64,000 nt of DNA from Protea cynaroides (taxonomy: Eukaryota > Streptophyta > Magnoliopsida > Proteales > Proteaceae). Shown here piece after piece: positions 1 to 10,595 of the stretch. The notes under the pieces are model-generated. The model saw nothing but the letters and a program-made list of their open reading frames with translations, did not search any database and was not told the origin of the DNA. A program made the translations under genes and the position numbers. The stretch spans positions 88,282,278 to 88,346,277 of the forward strand of contig CM053275.1 of NCBI GenBank assembly GCA_028583415.1, given 5' to 3'. The first letter of the stretch is position 1, and each line of letters starts with the position of its first letter.

Positions 1-1219
1 TTGAAGCCCACTATCTGAATGGAGTCATTTCAGTCTGTCTATCTTTCATTGATATGGGCTTTGCCAAGTGGAACCCTAGACAATACCTTGAAATTCTATC
101 ATCCAATGATGTAAATTAAACAACAAATGTAATTACAAAACCTGTAAGCTTAATTGGATTCGTGGCAACGCCAGCCATGAGACCTTGACCCGAACAAGTA
201 GGCAGCAAAAAAACAAACTAATTAAAGAAACTCCAAAGCATGGTTTGTGCTCCTCTTTCTGTGGTGCAGATAGCATTGGCTTTGACATCAATTAGATACA
301 AGAAGGAATTTCATGTTGATAAAGACTAAAAGTTTTTATTCTATCCCAAGCAAATGATAGATGCTGCAGAGTAATGACCTTTCATCTGAACATATTTGGT
401 ACATGCTGGTGGGTCTAGGGCATTCAGTCATTGTACTTCTCCTAGAAGATATTCTAGCCCCAAAAGGTCACCAAATCAAATGATCTAAATCATCTGAAGT
501 TTACTTTTATTCATGACTTGTCAAAGAAAAAAAAAATTCGAATCATGTTTTGGTTGTGAGGAAGTGCTATTGATTAGAGGATATAAATACTAGAATAAAT
601 TATCATGCATTCAAGCTACAATTTCAGTTCATCAATATAATATTGAAAAACACAAACTAATTTCATCAGAGGTTGTATCCTTAGAAGCAGAGGCAGCCAA
701 AACTGGAGATTTGGGCAACTCTTAGGTAAAAAAGGAAGTCAATAGCAACAGAAACTAAATGGAGGTCATATGCATCTACTTAGGAGTAAAATAAACAATA
801 GCATAGAAATTTGAAGGAGAACACTAAAACTCTAGTAATATCAACTAGTTAGAAAATAGAAATAACCAGGAAAAAAGAAGCTTGGTTTCAATCATCAGAA
901 GTTGCAGAGAAAAACCAGAAGAAGAGGAAGAAGATAGAAATTACATTGAGTTGCTCCGTATCTCGCTTTCCCCAAAAAGCTTATCAAGAAAAGAGGGTTG
1001 CAACGACAGTGAGTGGTGCGATGAGAGTCACGAGAGAGAGTCGAGAGATCGGAGAGATTGAGTGACAGAGAGTCTGGAGGCGTTGCCGACTCTCACTCTC
1101 AGTGTGGGAGGCACCGTAGTCTTCTAGGGTTTCGTTTGAGAGAGAGATTGAGAGAAGAGGTGAAGCCGTGACTCCGTGAGATGAGATTTGAGTGCATTAG
1201 CGGATTAGGTTTAGCTTTA

Positions 1220-1224
<5 letters not shown>
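1..1224 (-). other. Possible 5' end of a leftward gene; no coding exon recognised
   Basis: No ORF in this stretch resembles a known protein. Read on the minus strand, about 1215 down to 900 looks like a plant transcript leader: a telo-box-like AAACCCTAAAG next to a TATA-rich tract, then CT-rich sequence (many CTCTCT and TCTTCTTCC blocks) and GTTTTTCTCTGCAACTTCTG. Such pyrimidine-rich leaders are common in plant 5' UTRs. If so, the coding part lies beyond the left edge or in exons I cannot recognise in 1-900, which is otherwise plain AT-rich sequence. The alternative is ordinary intergenic DNA. Confidence 0.25.

Positions 1225-1306
<82 letters not shown>
1225..1306. repeat. (TA)n microsatellite, about 41 units
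   Basis: An uninterrupted TA dinucleotide run. Open reading frames across it on both strands (alternating Ile-Tyr) are artefacts of the repeat. Confidence 0.97.
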
Positions 1307-1310
<4 letters not shown>

Positions 1311-1440
1311 TGGGCCGGGCTGGGCTCAACCCTAACCCAGCCCAACCCTGCCAGGGTTCATACAAAATTAAATCATAACCCAGCCTTGTCAGGGTTCGGG
1401 CCGTGTTCAACCCTGCCAGGGTTCAGGGCAGGCCTGGGTG
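1307..1440. repeat. Degenerate GGGTT/CCAGG-rich repeat tract
   Basis: Repeated and partly inverted motifs such as CAACCCTGCCAGGGTT and GGGCTGGGCT directly follow the TA run. It resembles the low-complexity GC-rich degenerate repeats dispersed in plant intergenic DNA. No coding potential is seen. From 1441 to 1984 I see only AT-rich sequence. Confidence 0.6.
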
Positions 1441-1984
1441 GGTTTGGATCGTCAAGATAAAACTTGCACCCCAGTTTGTTTTACTTGTTTTGTCATTTTC
1501 ACTACTTATCCTTGTTTGTTTCATTGTAAATTTACATGACATTTTACATGGGAATTTTTCTGTTTGTTCAATGCTTTTCTTTACATTTTTATACTTAAAC
1601 AAACAATAAAAATTCCTTTGTTAATGAGAAATTTTGTTTTCCCATCATTTGACATGAAAACAAATAGAGACTTAGGAAAAATATTCCTACACCCTTTTCT
1701 AGAAGCAGATGAGCAAGACTATGATATTTTTTAGGTGGTATGGAAATTCTAACATATGAATATCTAATATAAATTATATGGATTGCCCACAGGACCTCGA
1801 TCTTCTTTTGTCGTTTAGTCGTTCATCGAATGGGCTGAATGGTTGATATGTATGCCAATGCGTCCAAGCCCGTCTGATGGATGCTTGATGGATTTGGGCC
1901 AAGTCGGTCTTGGGCCTTTTAGCAGCAACCTGAAACATGTCCAATAAGAGAATTGGGCTGGGGTGGGCTGCACTGTACACATTA

Positions 1985-2173
1985 GCTAGCGGGCCGGTTT
2001 GGTGTCGTTTTGTTATTGGGCTGGCTTAATGGAATTAATAGACTCTTATTGGTCCGCTATTGGTTCGGTTTCGATTTACCATATGTATATATAGTAACAA
2101 AATTTCGGATTAATTGACTCCATTGGGCCATTATTGGGCTGGTTTGGTTTCGATGTTAGTTCCTACAATATAT
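1985..2173. repeat. Degenerate GGTTTGGTTT-type repeat, left half, split by MULE
   Basis: This stretch repeats phrases such as ATTGGGCTGGTTTGGTTTCG. The same kind of sequence resumes at 5058 after the Mutator-like element, so the element appears to have inserted into it. Related tracts occur at 21860-22250, 27040-27190 and 28130-28610. Confidence 0.5.
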
Positions 2174-3571
2174 TTAATAAAAGGAAAAATACCTGCCACA
2201 CCCCCTGTAAGCTATCTTAATATCACCCATCCGCTATAGTTATCGATAATATCCCTAACACCCCCTGAAGACACCAAAACCTTGTTTATATGCTAATATG
2301 ACTTTTTAACCCTCCATACTTTGCAATTTCAATTTTTATATATATATATTTTTTTGAGATTTTCCTTTTTATTTTCTTTTTTATTGATGCGTCTTTTGGT
2401 TACCCTAAGGACTGAAGCGAAAAGCTCTTTTAACTTCTCTTCTCCAACCAAAGTTCTTTCTTCTCTAGCTGAAGTGGATCGACAAATCAAAGACAGAACA
2501 AGGGGAGGGAAATGGAGAACATGATGAAAAAGATAAAAGGTTGTCTTCAACCTTGAATTCACGATTCAGGCTCGGGCGGAAAAACCAGAGATTGGATGGT
2601 AGTGAGAAATCTCACTAAATACCCCTTCTTTGGGATTGAATTGGAAGGGTTACTCTCCCCACTCATAGGCCTCTTGAATCTACTTAACAATCAGGAAGAA
2701 CAATACCCCAAAACTGAAATAAGAAACTTTGAAACAGAGCTAGCGGTGGATCTGAAAACCAGATTTGTTTCTTGGTTTGTGCCTCACAATAAGAATGGAT
2801 TGTTAGGGTTCTAGTTCTTCAACACAAATGGAAATCTGTACAGAGGTTGACGAAAATGAAATTGAAATCTGGCTGGATTGCGATTCAGAATGGACTTAGA
2901 GGTACATGGCTGCTTGAAGAGACGTTCGTTTAGGGTTTTTCCCCTGAAAAAGAATGGTATGATTAGAAACCAGACCATCATAAATCATTAACCAAGAACA
3001 AATCTGGAAATAAAATTCAAAGAACTGCCGCCGTGGAAGACAAACGAGATTGGATCACCTTTGTGAAAAATCAGAAAGAAAATAAAATTTCTTGTCGATT
3101 TAAAAATACAGTAGCAGATTTGTATTTTTTTTTTTTTGCTACTTGCGTTAATGGAGATGATCCCTACGGATTCTTCACATAGAATGTGACTTACGGCGAC
3201 ATCTATCCACTGGGAGTGAAACAACAATTCTATCTTCTCTCATTGTTCAATCTTGATAAAATATTTGGTTCGCAAAGTTCAGATTTTTTTCCTTTGGATA
3301 GTTTCTTTGACAAAGTTTGGCTGGATTTTAACATTTGATGGCTTTTTGTTTGTATTTGAGGTTTGGGTTTATGTGGGATTTGCATTGTTTCTTTGTTAGC
3401 ACTTCCGATGCACTCAATCAAGATTTCTACAGATGTTTTTTTTTTGGTAATTATTTCTACAAATGTTCATTGTTTCGTTGAATGAAAAGAGCAGCAGTTT
3501 GTTTTCTAGGAGCACGGTAACCGTATGGTTTACTATTTCGTGAAAGACGTGAGCGGTTCTGATGGACTTGG

Positions 3572-3814
3572 GGATGCACATCGTCTCCTTCCAGTGATTC
3601 TGGGAGGATGCGGCAACCTATCTAGGATGGCTGCCACGTGGCTCTCGGTTGAATCCGAGACCCACGTCTGAGCCGACAACCCCTGTCGGCTCGGCTTGTC
3701 GGCTGGGTGTCGGTTCGAACGTGGGTCTCGGATTTACTGAGAGTCACGTGGCGGCCATCCAGGACAGGTTGCCACTGTCCTCCCAGAACCACTGGGAGTA
3801 CAGGATGCAGATCC
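3572..3814. mobile_element. GC-rich hairpin MITE, 243 bp, copy 1
   Basis: The whole element is an imperfect palindrome; the ends are GGATGCACATCGTCTCC and its near reverse complement finishing GATGCAGATCC. It is bounded by a perfect 9-bp duplication, TGGACTTGG, at 3563-3571 and 3815-3823, which fits a Mutator-type MITE. It is much more GC-rich than its surroundings and contains two CACGTG palindromes (3635-3640, 3745-3750). Related copies are at 3874, 22671, 44925 and 62920. Confidence 0.88.
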
Positions 3815-3873
3815 TGGACTTGGAGCCTAAGATGATGGACAACCTCAGATCAGGGCCTTACGGTCAGATCTTC

Positions 3874-4102
3874 GGATATGCATCCTTTTGGGAGGACAGT
3901 GACAACCTGCCCTGGATGGCTGCCACGTGGCTCTTAGTAAATCCGAGACCCTCGTCTGAGCCAACACCTAGCCGACAAGCCGAGCCGACAGGGGTTGTCG
4001 GCTCAGACGTGGGTCTCTGATTCAACCGAGAGCCACGTGGCAGCCATCCGAGATAGGTTGTCGCGTCCTCCCAGAATCACTAGGAGGAGACGATGTCCAT
4101 CC
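3874..4102. mobile_element. GC-rich hairpin MITE, 229 bp, copy 2
   Basis: Palindromic like copy 1 and in opposite orientation to it, about 60 bp away. It has its own perfect 9-bp TSD, CAGATCTTC (3865-3873 and 4103-4111), so it is an independent insertion and not half of one larger element. It has two CACGTG palindromes at 3924-3929 and 4034-4039. Confidence 0.88.
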
Positions 4103-4349
4103 CAGATCTTCAGGCCTGATAACATCGTTTTTGGCCAGTCCGGTGCTAGAAATAACTGGGAGGGACACTACACGGAGGGTGTAGATCTCGTCGATTCTGA
4201 TCTTGTTATGTCTTTTGTTTTGTATAAATTTAACTGAATCTGGTTAAGAGTTTAGCAAAGTGGACTTGTCGATCCACTTTCTGATTCAGCCGAAGAAGAA
4301 CAGAACATCATCGGAAAAAAAAAAAATAAGAAAAATAAAATTTTAAGTA

Positions 4350-4851
4350 GGCTTAATTACACAGACACCCCCTCTATTGTAGTGAAAATACATAGAACTA
4401 CACTGCTTTTACAAAAGCTACACAGAATACCCTTCTAACAATCCTATCATACAATCTAACCCACACCGTTACTTTTAACTTAACAGCAGAAAGTCAAATT
4501 TTTTTTAGACAAAAATACCCTTACTAAGTGTCTTTTAGACAATTTTTTTTTAAAATGGTTTATTCTTTTTAGATGCTAAAAAGATTTTTTTACCTTCAAA
4601 ACTTTTCAATTTCATTTTTATATTTTTTTTTTTGAGATTTTTTTTATTTTCTTTTTCATTTTCAAAAATGCACTTAGTAAGGGTATTTTTGTCTTAAAAA
4701 AATTTAACCCTCTGCCGTTAAGTTGAAAGTAACGGTGTGGGTGAGATTGTATGATAGGATTGCTAGAGGGGTATTCTGTGTAGCTTTTGTAAAAGCAGGG
4801 TAGTTCTATGTAGTTTCACTAGACTAGAGGGGGTGTCTATGTAATTAACCC
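4350..4851. mobile_element. Mutator-type MITE, 502 bp, nested in the larger MULE
   Basis: Long inverted terminal repeats (about 125 bp; left GGCTTAATTACACAGACACC, right end its complement with few changes) enclose an AT-rich middle without coding capacity. The perfect 9-bp TSD TTTTAAGTA lies at 4341-4349 and 4852-4860. Confidence 0.9.
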
Positions 4852-5057
4852 TTTTAAGTATTATAAAATTAAAAGAATGGTAGTTCTGTCATTTGTTAAA
4901 TTAAAATGTTGCCACATCATCGATTGAGGGACATCTTAAAGGGGGGGTTTGATAGATACAAGTTTTCAAAAATAGAAGGTGTCAGGGATATTATCAACAA
5001 TGGTGGGTGGGTGATATTAAAATAACTTAGGGTAATAGATATTTTCTTTTAATAAAA

Positions 5058-5300
5058 TGTTGGCTTAATGGACTCTTATCGATCTATTATAGGGTTGGTT
5101 TGGTTTTGATTATAGTTTTATTAGTCCAATGTGGTTTGAGCTTATCATTTGGTCCGGTCTGATTTTGGTTTTTTATTGGACTCTAAAAATGCAACCCAAA
5201 TCATTTCCAATAAAATTCAATTTCAGATTGATCTGAACCGAATCGTATTTCATATTGATTCGGTTCCATTTTCGATTTCGGCCCAATTTTGACAACCCTG
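5058..5300. repeat. Degenerate GGTTTGGTTT-type repeat, right half
   Basis: Continuation of the tract at 1985-2173 beyond the MULE, with phrases such as GGTTGGTTTGGTTTTGATT and GATTCGGTTCC. No coding content. Confidence 0.45.
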
Positions 5301-5489
5301 TCGGGCAGATCCGCGTTTGGTTGGCAATGCAGTCACGTGCAGATAGCAGTTGGCACGTGAAGAATGCATGACTTTCACAAGCAAAATGATTGGCTTCCTG
5401 AGGTCTACGAATTCATCGCCGCGTTTTTTTTATTTGATTGCCTCGATTCTCCAATTCCTCGGATCGCCCCTGTTCATCTTTACATTCGG

Positions 5490-5624
5490 AATTCGGATTT
5501 CCGGCCAAGATAGAAATCCTCTCTCGCACACACATGGCACACCTCAGCTGCTATCCATCACGACATCATCAGCTACAGCTGCGGAAACTTAGCTTCCAAC
5601 GTATTAGATCCACTCTCCTGTCAG
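5490..5624 (+). other. Putative non-coding first exon of the BED/DUF659 relic
   Basis: The sequence ends at a good splice donor (TCAG|GTAGGG, cut after 5624), and the next plausible acceptor (ATCACAG, 6544-6550) lies immediately before the BED-domain ATG. Known plant genes of this class often have a spliced leader. This is inference; the exon start is arbitrary. Between 5625 and 6550 I see only AT-rich, intron-like sequence. Confidence 0.3.
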
Positions 5625-6550
5625 GTAGGGTTTATGAATCTCTCATCCCAATCTTTAGTCATTTTTTGCTTTCTCATTTGCTTCCTGAGTGGTTTTTGTA
5701 ATCAGAGGTAATGCCCAAGAAGGAACACTGAGTAAATTTAATGCCTTGTCGTCTTTTTTCTTTTAATCTTATCTCTAGAGCTGCAGTTGCTCACATAAAA
5801 ACTTATCCCACTGTTGTAAATTGGAATTTAAATTTTATTACTTGTTTCCTAGTTACTTCTCAATTATGTTGGGATCTTTAAGTTCTAAATTATTGATTTA
5901 TGAGTTTATTTGGTCGGGGAGTTCTTTTTTTGTGAGTTCTTCGTTGGTGTAGGGTGAAGAGGTAGCGAGGAGATGGGTTGATGATGTCTTACATGAAAAA
6001 CAAAGGAAACAATTAAGATAAAGCATACATGTTTTCGGTTGTGTTTGACACCTTTGACTCTCTTAGTAGATATTTGAGTTTAAACATTGGGTTGGGAGAT
6101 AGAAGGAGATAGAATGTGATAAAAATTATACTTCAACAGTCACTTCGATATCTATAAATAAATCACATTATGAAAGATTACCTTCTCTATAAAATATAAT
6201 GTTTGCAGAATGATTAGAAGATTTGGCGCTTCCTCTTAGATTTGAGCTGATGTTTATTCAAGAGGTCTTCTATCAACTGCTTTTCTTAACCTACTTCGGG
6301 TTCTGAACCTTTACCATCTTGAAGTGGCCCTTGATTTGGACAGAATTATTATCCATTTCTATGAATTTGAAAAATTGGGTTAGACACATTGACCTTAATA
6401 ACTTCAAATCAGAAGGCAAGATTCTAAAAGATATCAAGAGTGTCCCTGTAAAGTATTTAGGGTTCACTTTCTTAGTTCTTCCTTGTCCTTGTAATTATTC
6501 ATATGCTGGCCTACAAAAGAGGGGATGTTGCTAAGATTTTATTTATCACA

Positions 6551-9130
6551 GGACAATGGGCAGAGGAAGAGATGCGTGCTGGGAGCACTGTGTTTTGGTT
6601 GATAAAACAAGGCAGAAGGTGAGATGTAATTATTGTCATCGAGAGTTCAGTGGTGGGGTTTACAGGATGAAGTTTCGTCTAGCTCAAATAAAGAACAAAG
6701 ACATAATTCCCTGCCTGAGGTCCCAATTGACGTAAGGGACTTGATACAGAACATATTAAGCACTCCAAAGAAACAGAAGATGTCCAAGATGCAAAAGGTA
6801 GAGCGTGTGGCCAATGGTCCTCAAAATAGCTCTTCTGCTAGCGGTGGTTTACATCCCAATCCGGAATTCAGTGGACAACATGGTAGCACAACCATTGGTA
6901 GATGATTTTCAGAAGCAAAAGCAGGATGATGCCGATAAAAAAATTGCTTTATTTTTTTTTCCAGAATTCTATTTCTTTCGGTGCTACTAAGTCCATGTAT
7001 TACAAGGCAATGGTGGATGATGTCCCGGAGTGTGGGGTGGGCTATAAGGCACCCAGTTATGACAAACTGAAATCTTCTCTCTTGGAAAAAGTCAAAGGTG
7101 AAATAAATGATAATTACAAAAAACTTAGAGATGAGTTGAAAGAGATGGGATGCACTATCTTATCAGATTGCTGGTCGTATGGTGAGACCAAATCTCTTGT
7201 GATATTTTCAGTCACATGCCCTAAAGGGACACTATTTCTTAAATCAGTTGATGTATCGGGTCATGTGGATAATCCTCAATATTTGTTTGAATTGATTGAA
7301 TCTGTTGTTCTGGAAGTCGGTTTAGAACATGTTGTTCAAGTAATAGCAGATAGTGCCGCAAGTTATATTTATGCAGGGAGGCTTCTCACATCCAGGTACC
7401 CCTCATTATTCTGGTCTACTTGTGCTTCGTATTGTATTGATAAGATGTTGGAGGATATCAGTAAGCAGGAATGGGTCGGTGCAGTCATTGAAGAGGCATG
7501 GACTATCACATGTTACATATACAGTCATACATGGATTTAAATATGTTGATAAAGTTCACTGGTGGAAAGGAATTGATTCAACCAAGAATTACTAGATCTC
7601 TTACAAATTTCCTCAATTTGAGATCCCTTGTGATACAAGAGGAAAATTTAAAGCACATGTTTTCCCATACAGAGTGGTTGTCATCTGTGTATTGCAAATG
7701 ACCTGATGCTCAAGCTATTAAGTCATTGTTGTATTTAGATAAATTTTGTAAATGTGCTCACGAAGCTGTGAGTGTGTTGGAGCCTCTTGTTAAGGTTTTG
7801 AGGATAGTAGATGGTGACATGCCTGACATGGGCTATATATATGATAGCATTGAAAGGGGCAAGATAGAAATTAGTGCATATTATAAAGGGTTGAAGAGAA
7901 ATATCATCCAATTTGGGATATAATTGACCAGAGATGGAATATACAGCAACACTCTCCACTGCATGCAGCAGCAGCTTTCCTTAATCCTTCTATTTTCTAT
8001 AATCCAAATAGGAGATTGACCTAAAGATGAGAATTGGATTTCAAGATGTGATGGTGAAGATGCTTCTTGAGGAAAAAGATAAAATTGAACTCACTAGGGA
8101 ACGTTCCATGTATACAAATTCACTAGGGGCTCTTGGGAGTGAGTTTGCAGTCATGGGGAGGACACTGAACTCCCCAGGTAAGTACCTCTCATTATGAATT
8201 ATGTTTTGTAAGTGACTTGAATCGGAGAGGCCGAGAGGGAGAATGGGAAGAAGCAAGCCTTCTTGTCTCTGCTCTTCATGTGGTATATTGCATGTCTTAG
8301 GTCCACATTCGAGTGTAATCAAGAGTTTTTGTGCCAACGGCTGACATGATTGAATGATCTTATGACATTTCTAATGGCCACAAGATAAGTTGAGATGTGT
8401 ATTATCAAAGAGCTTATGAATTGGATGAATATTCGATAGGTTTATTTTTAATCTGGAAGGTCTCATTACGGAGCCCCCCCCCCCCACCCAAAAAAAAAGA
8501 AAAAGAAAAATAATGGTGTACCCCATTTTCCATTGATCTGTTCTTTCTATGGACTCTGTTTGGTTAGAAGTGAAATGAAGTTTTCATGTATAAGGTGAAG
8601 TAAAGTGAAACATAGAAGAAAAATTTTTTCCCCCCAATGGGGTACGTTGATGGGATGTAGTTTGATGTTAATGGATATGAATAGCATGTGTGGTGCACAA
8701 TATAGAGAAAATAGGAGTTAAAATATTTTCAGTTGTATTTAAATGCCATTTTAGGAAGAATATTACCCAGCTAGGGTAAAAAATGGGGCCCATGATAATT
8801 TGCATTACATTCGAACAGATGGAAATTGATTATCAACATAAAATGTGTTGATTTTACTCCCGTTTTGGCTATTTTCACTCACTTTCATTTCATTTTACAT
8901 TATTGATCAAAATTTTATTTCATTTAACATCTGGCCAAAACAAACCAAACCCATGGCTAAGAAGTGGTTGGCTTCTTCCAATTATCCATCCGCGACTTGA
9001 CTGTTTTTGTCATTTATTATTAATATTGTAGATTCTTGAAATGCTGCGTATAATATTTAACTAGTAGTTGTTTATCTTTATTCCTTAGGTGACTGGTTAT
9101 GGTTATGAAGTTCCTACACTGCAGAGAAAC
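6551..9130 (+). pseudogene. BED zinc-finger / DUF659 hAT-transposase-like gene, broken
   Basis: Proteins of this family derive from hAT transposases: an N-terminal BED zinc finger binds DNA and is followed by DUF659 and a C-terminal hAT dimerisation region. Here an ATG at 6556 opens a frame of about 55 codons with the BED pattern CNYC followed by spaced His and Cys. A frameshift near 6715 moves the continuation (EVPIDVRDLIQNILSTPKKQ) to another frame. DUF659 follows at about 6960-7490, including GATKSMYYKAM, ILSDCWSYGETKSL and DSAASYIYAGRLL. More frameshifts or stops occur near 7495, 7699 and 7921. The frame resumes at 8026-8177 (LGALGSEFAVMGRTLNSP), reaches a donor (CCAG|GTAAGT), and an exon at 9089 encodes YGYEVPTLQR after a further frameshift. 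The hAT C-terminal dimerisation region is absent. With at least five lesions it cannot make a full protein. It looks like a decayed domesticated-transposase gene and not a recent transposon, since no TIRs were found. Confidence 0.8.
8562..8955. mobile_element. Candidate MITE inside the DUF659 intron
   Basis: The left end (GGACTCTGTTTGGTTAGAAG) and the reverse complement of the right end (GCCATGGGTTTGGTTTG, then GTTAAATGAAAT) are loosely inverted, and the interior is AT-rich and non-coding. I found no convincing target-site duplication, so boundaries and family are uncertain. Confidence 0.3.
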
Positions 9131-9225
9131 AGAGGTTACTGCTAGTAATAACAGGACGGGAAAAATAAGTAGAGAGAGGGCATCTTCCATAGTTCATAGA
9201 GAAACCTGTATTTCTCTCCCAGCAG

Positions 9226-9334
9226 GAAGAATATCAATCCGAGGAGCAGACTAGGAACGAGAACGCTTTTCTACTCACATGGTTGGGTCTTGGTTCCCTT
9301 ATCCTTGTTGAGGGTATTGCTTTTGCTGCATCAG
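9226..9334 (+). pseudogene. Orphan exon of a thylakoid-type membrane protein (LPA2-like)
   Basis: A clean candidate exon lies between an acceptor (CTCCCAGCAG) and a donor (TCAG|GTATGG). It encodes 36 residues: an acidic stretch, then NENAFLLTWLGLG and SLILVEGIAFAASG, a hydrophobic membrane-spanning segment. I recall this phrase from chloroplast proteins of the LPA2 type (low PSII accumulation), where it precedes a second helix. That family name is from memory and unsure. I could not find the expected flanking exons in 9335-10385 or upstream, where the DUF659 relic sits, so this is more likely a stranded fragment than a gene. The domain phrase and splice sites are seen; function is inferred. 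Confidence 0.4.
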
Positions 9335-10385
9335 GTATGGTTCTTAATCAATTTCCCCAAAGGGTTTGTGGATTTACCCTCTCTAGTATCAGTTTTCAGG
9401 GTTATTGTTATCATAAAACACAAGTTTTAACACATACTGCACAACCCGCATTCTAAATAGATAAATGATTAGGGTGGGAAGTTAGATGTTGAAGTAAAAG
9501 CAGTATCAGTTCATGAGAGAGGATGATAATGGGGTGTTCAGGAGTTAAGGTAGTGATGAGTATCCACGTAATGAATTAGTTAATCGCATAGGTGTCATGA
9601 TAGTTTCATTCTTCACGTGAGGTTTGATGTCAATGAGAATGCAAGCCTTCTCTATTGAAATAAGAAGGGTAGACGTGGTTTGCTGTTTGGCGTACTTAAA
9701 ATGGGAGAGCAGTTTTATCTAGTGGTTCAAGTTGGTGCAACTATATCAGCCATATAAGGCATCATAATGGCTCCCAGGGGTTCCATATTATGAAGAGTAC
9801 TGCTTTGACGGTGAAAGAATTAAATTGATCAGCTTATTCTAATGATCAAAGATTTCTGTCTGAGTCCCAGATTCCCTGTAATTTTGGACATACTGGTCTG
9901 GAAAGTGCGCTATCTATCTGTCCACAGGTTGCCTGCTCACCTTATAAGTCAAAAAAAAAAAAAAAAAAAAAAAAGGAGAGGTGGGGTAGAACTACTCAGT
10001 TAAGATATATGAAATATATTAATGGGATTTGCGCTCTCTCTCCATCCATTCAAAAGGTAATCTAGGTCTTCAATTACCAGTTGGCTTAAGTGTGCACCAA
10101 GTCTTAGTGGAATCTACAGTAAAATGAAGCATAGCATCATAGGTTTCTTAATAAAGAGTTATAGACCTATAGAACTTATGTTATTGATATCATTGGACCA
10201 CCATTATTGCTATATATTTTCACAAGTCTATGCTTTGATCTGGCCATATCCCCATATTTTGTTTTACACTGTTTATATGAGTTTGTTACTTTGCTATCAT
10301 ATATCTACACAGGTTGATGCACTGGAACGTAGAACTTTCCACCTCTACTATCAAAACATAAAAATACGTCTTCCTTTCCTAGTGC
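9335..10385. other. No gene recognised
   Basis: AT-rich non-coding sequence with a poly(A) run at about 9950-9974. An 88-codon ORF at 10124-10390 has no recognisable motif and poor codon character; I do not call it. Confidence 0.6.
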
Positions 10386-10595
10386 CATAAGGGTCATTAC
10401 ACAAGGCTGGTCCTGCTAACGCAGGGTCCTGGGAACGGTGAGCTTGGAGAAGGTCTTAACCTTTGGCATATTTGCTCAAAATGGCCGCTCTCCAGACTTG
10501 GACCTGGGCATTTTCCCTGGTAGCCCGACCCTTTTGCCATTGCTCCAAGCAGTGTCTTCCTGTCTTGTTGGAGATAATTTTCTCTGTATTTCAGG
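10386..10595 (-). mobile_element. SINE-like sequence, followed by (GAA)n
   Basis: On the minus strand the 3' part reads TTCCCAGGACCCTGCGTTAG, then AGCCTTGTG and GACCC. This resembles the conserved 3' end of a widespread plant SINE type (CCCAGACCCTGCG...GGGAGC..TTGTGCAC). A shorter, better-preserved piece occurs at 15630-15700. A GAA/AAG tract at about 10592-10629 lies at its other side. Box A/B promoter motifs are too diverged to call. Confidence 0.4.

Larger units (their letters stand above)
2183..5048. mobile_element. Mutator-like non-autonomous element with 9-bp TSD
   Basis: The two ends are inverted repeats: the left end (GGAAAAATACCTGCCACACC, then TAATATCACCCATCC, then TAATATCCCTAACACC) matches the reverse complement of about 4960-5048 over roughly 90 bp with substitutions. 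The element is flanked by a perfect 9-bp direct repeat, TTAATAAAA, at 2174-2182 and 5049-5057. Long TIRs plus a 9-bp TSD define Mutator-like elements (family knowledge). No transposase is visible. The interior (2320-3420) has short unrecognised ORFs on both strands that could be captured host DNA, but I cannot identify a donor gene. Two hairpin MITEs and a 502-bp MITE are nested inside, so the original element was about 1.9 kb. Confidence 0.85.

Noticed and set aside
1099..1410. Minus-strand ORF of 103 codons and plus-strand ORF of 65 codons
   Set aside because: Both are made of Ile-Tyr translated from the (TA)n microsatellite.
3572..4102. A single large foldback transposon of about 530 bp
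   Set aside because: Each half has its own distinct perfect 9-bp TSD (TGGACTTGG and CAGATCTTC), so they are two separate MITEs.
8460..8510. Poly(C)/poly(A) tract as a regulatory element
   Set aside because: Simple homopolymer runs with no supporting context.
10124..10390. 88-codon plus-strand ORF
   Set aside because: No recognisable motif, splice context or neighbour support; hydrophobic Ile/Leu/Tyr composition expected from AT-rich DNA.
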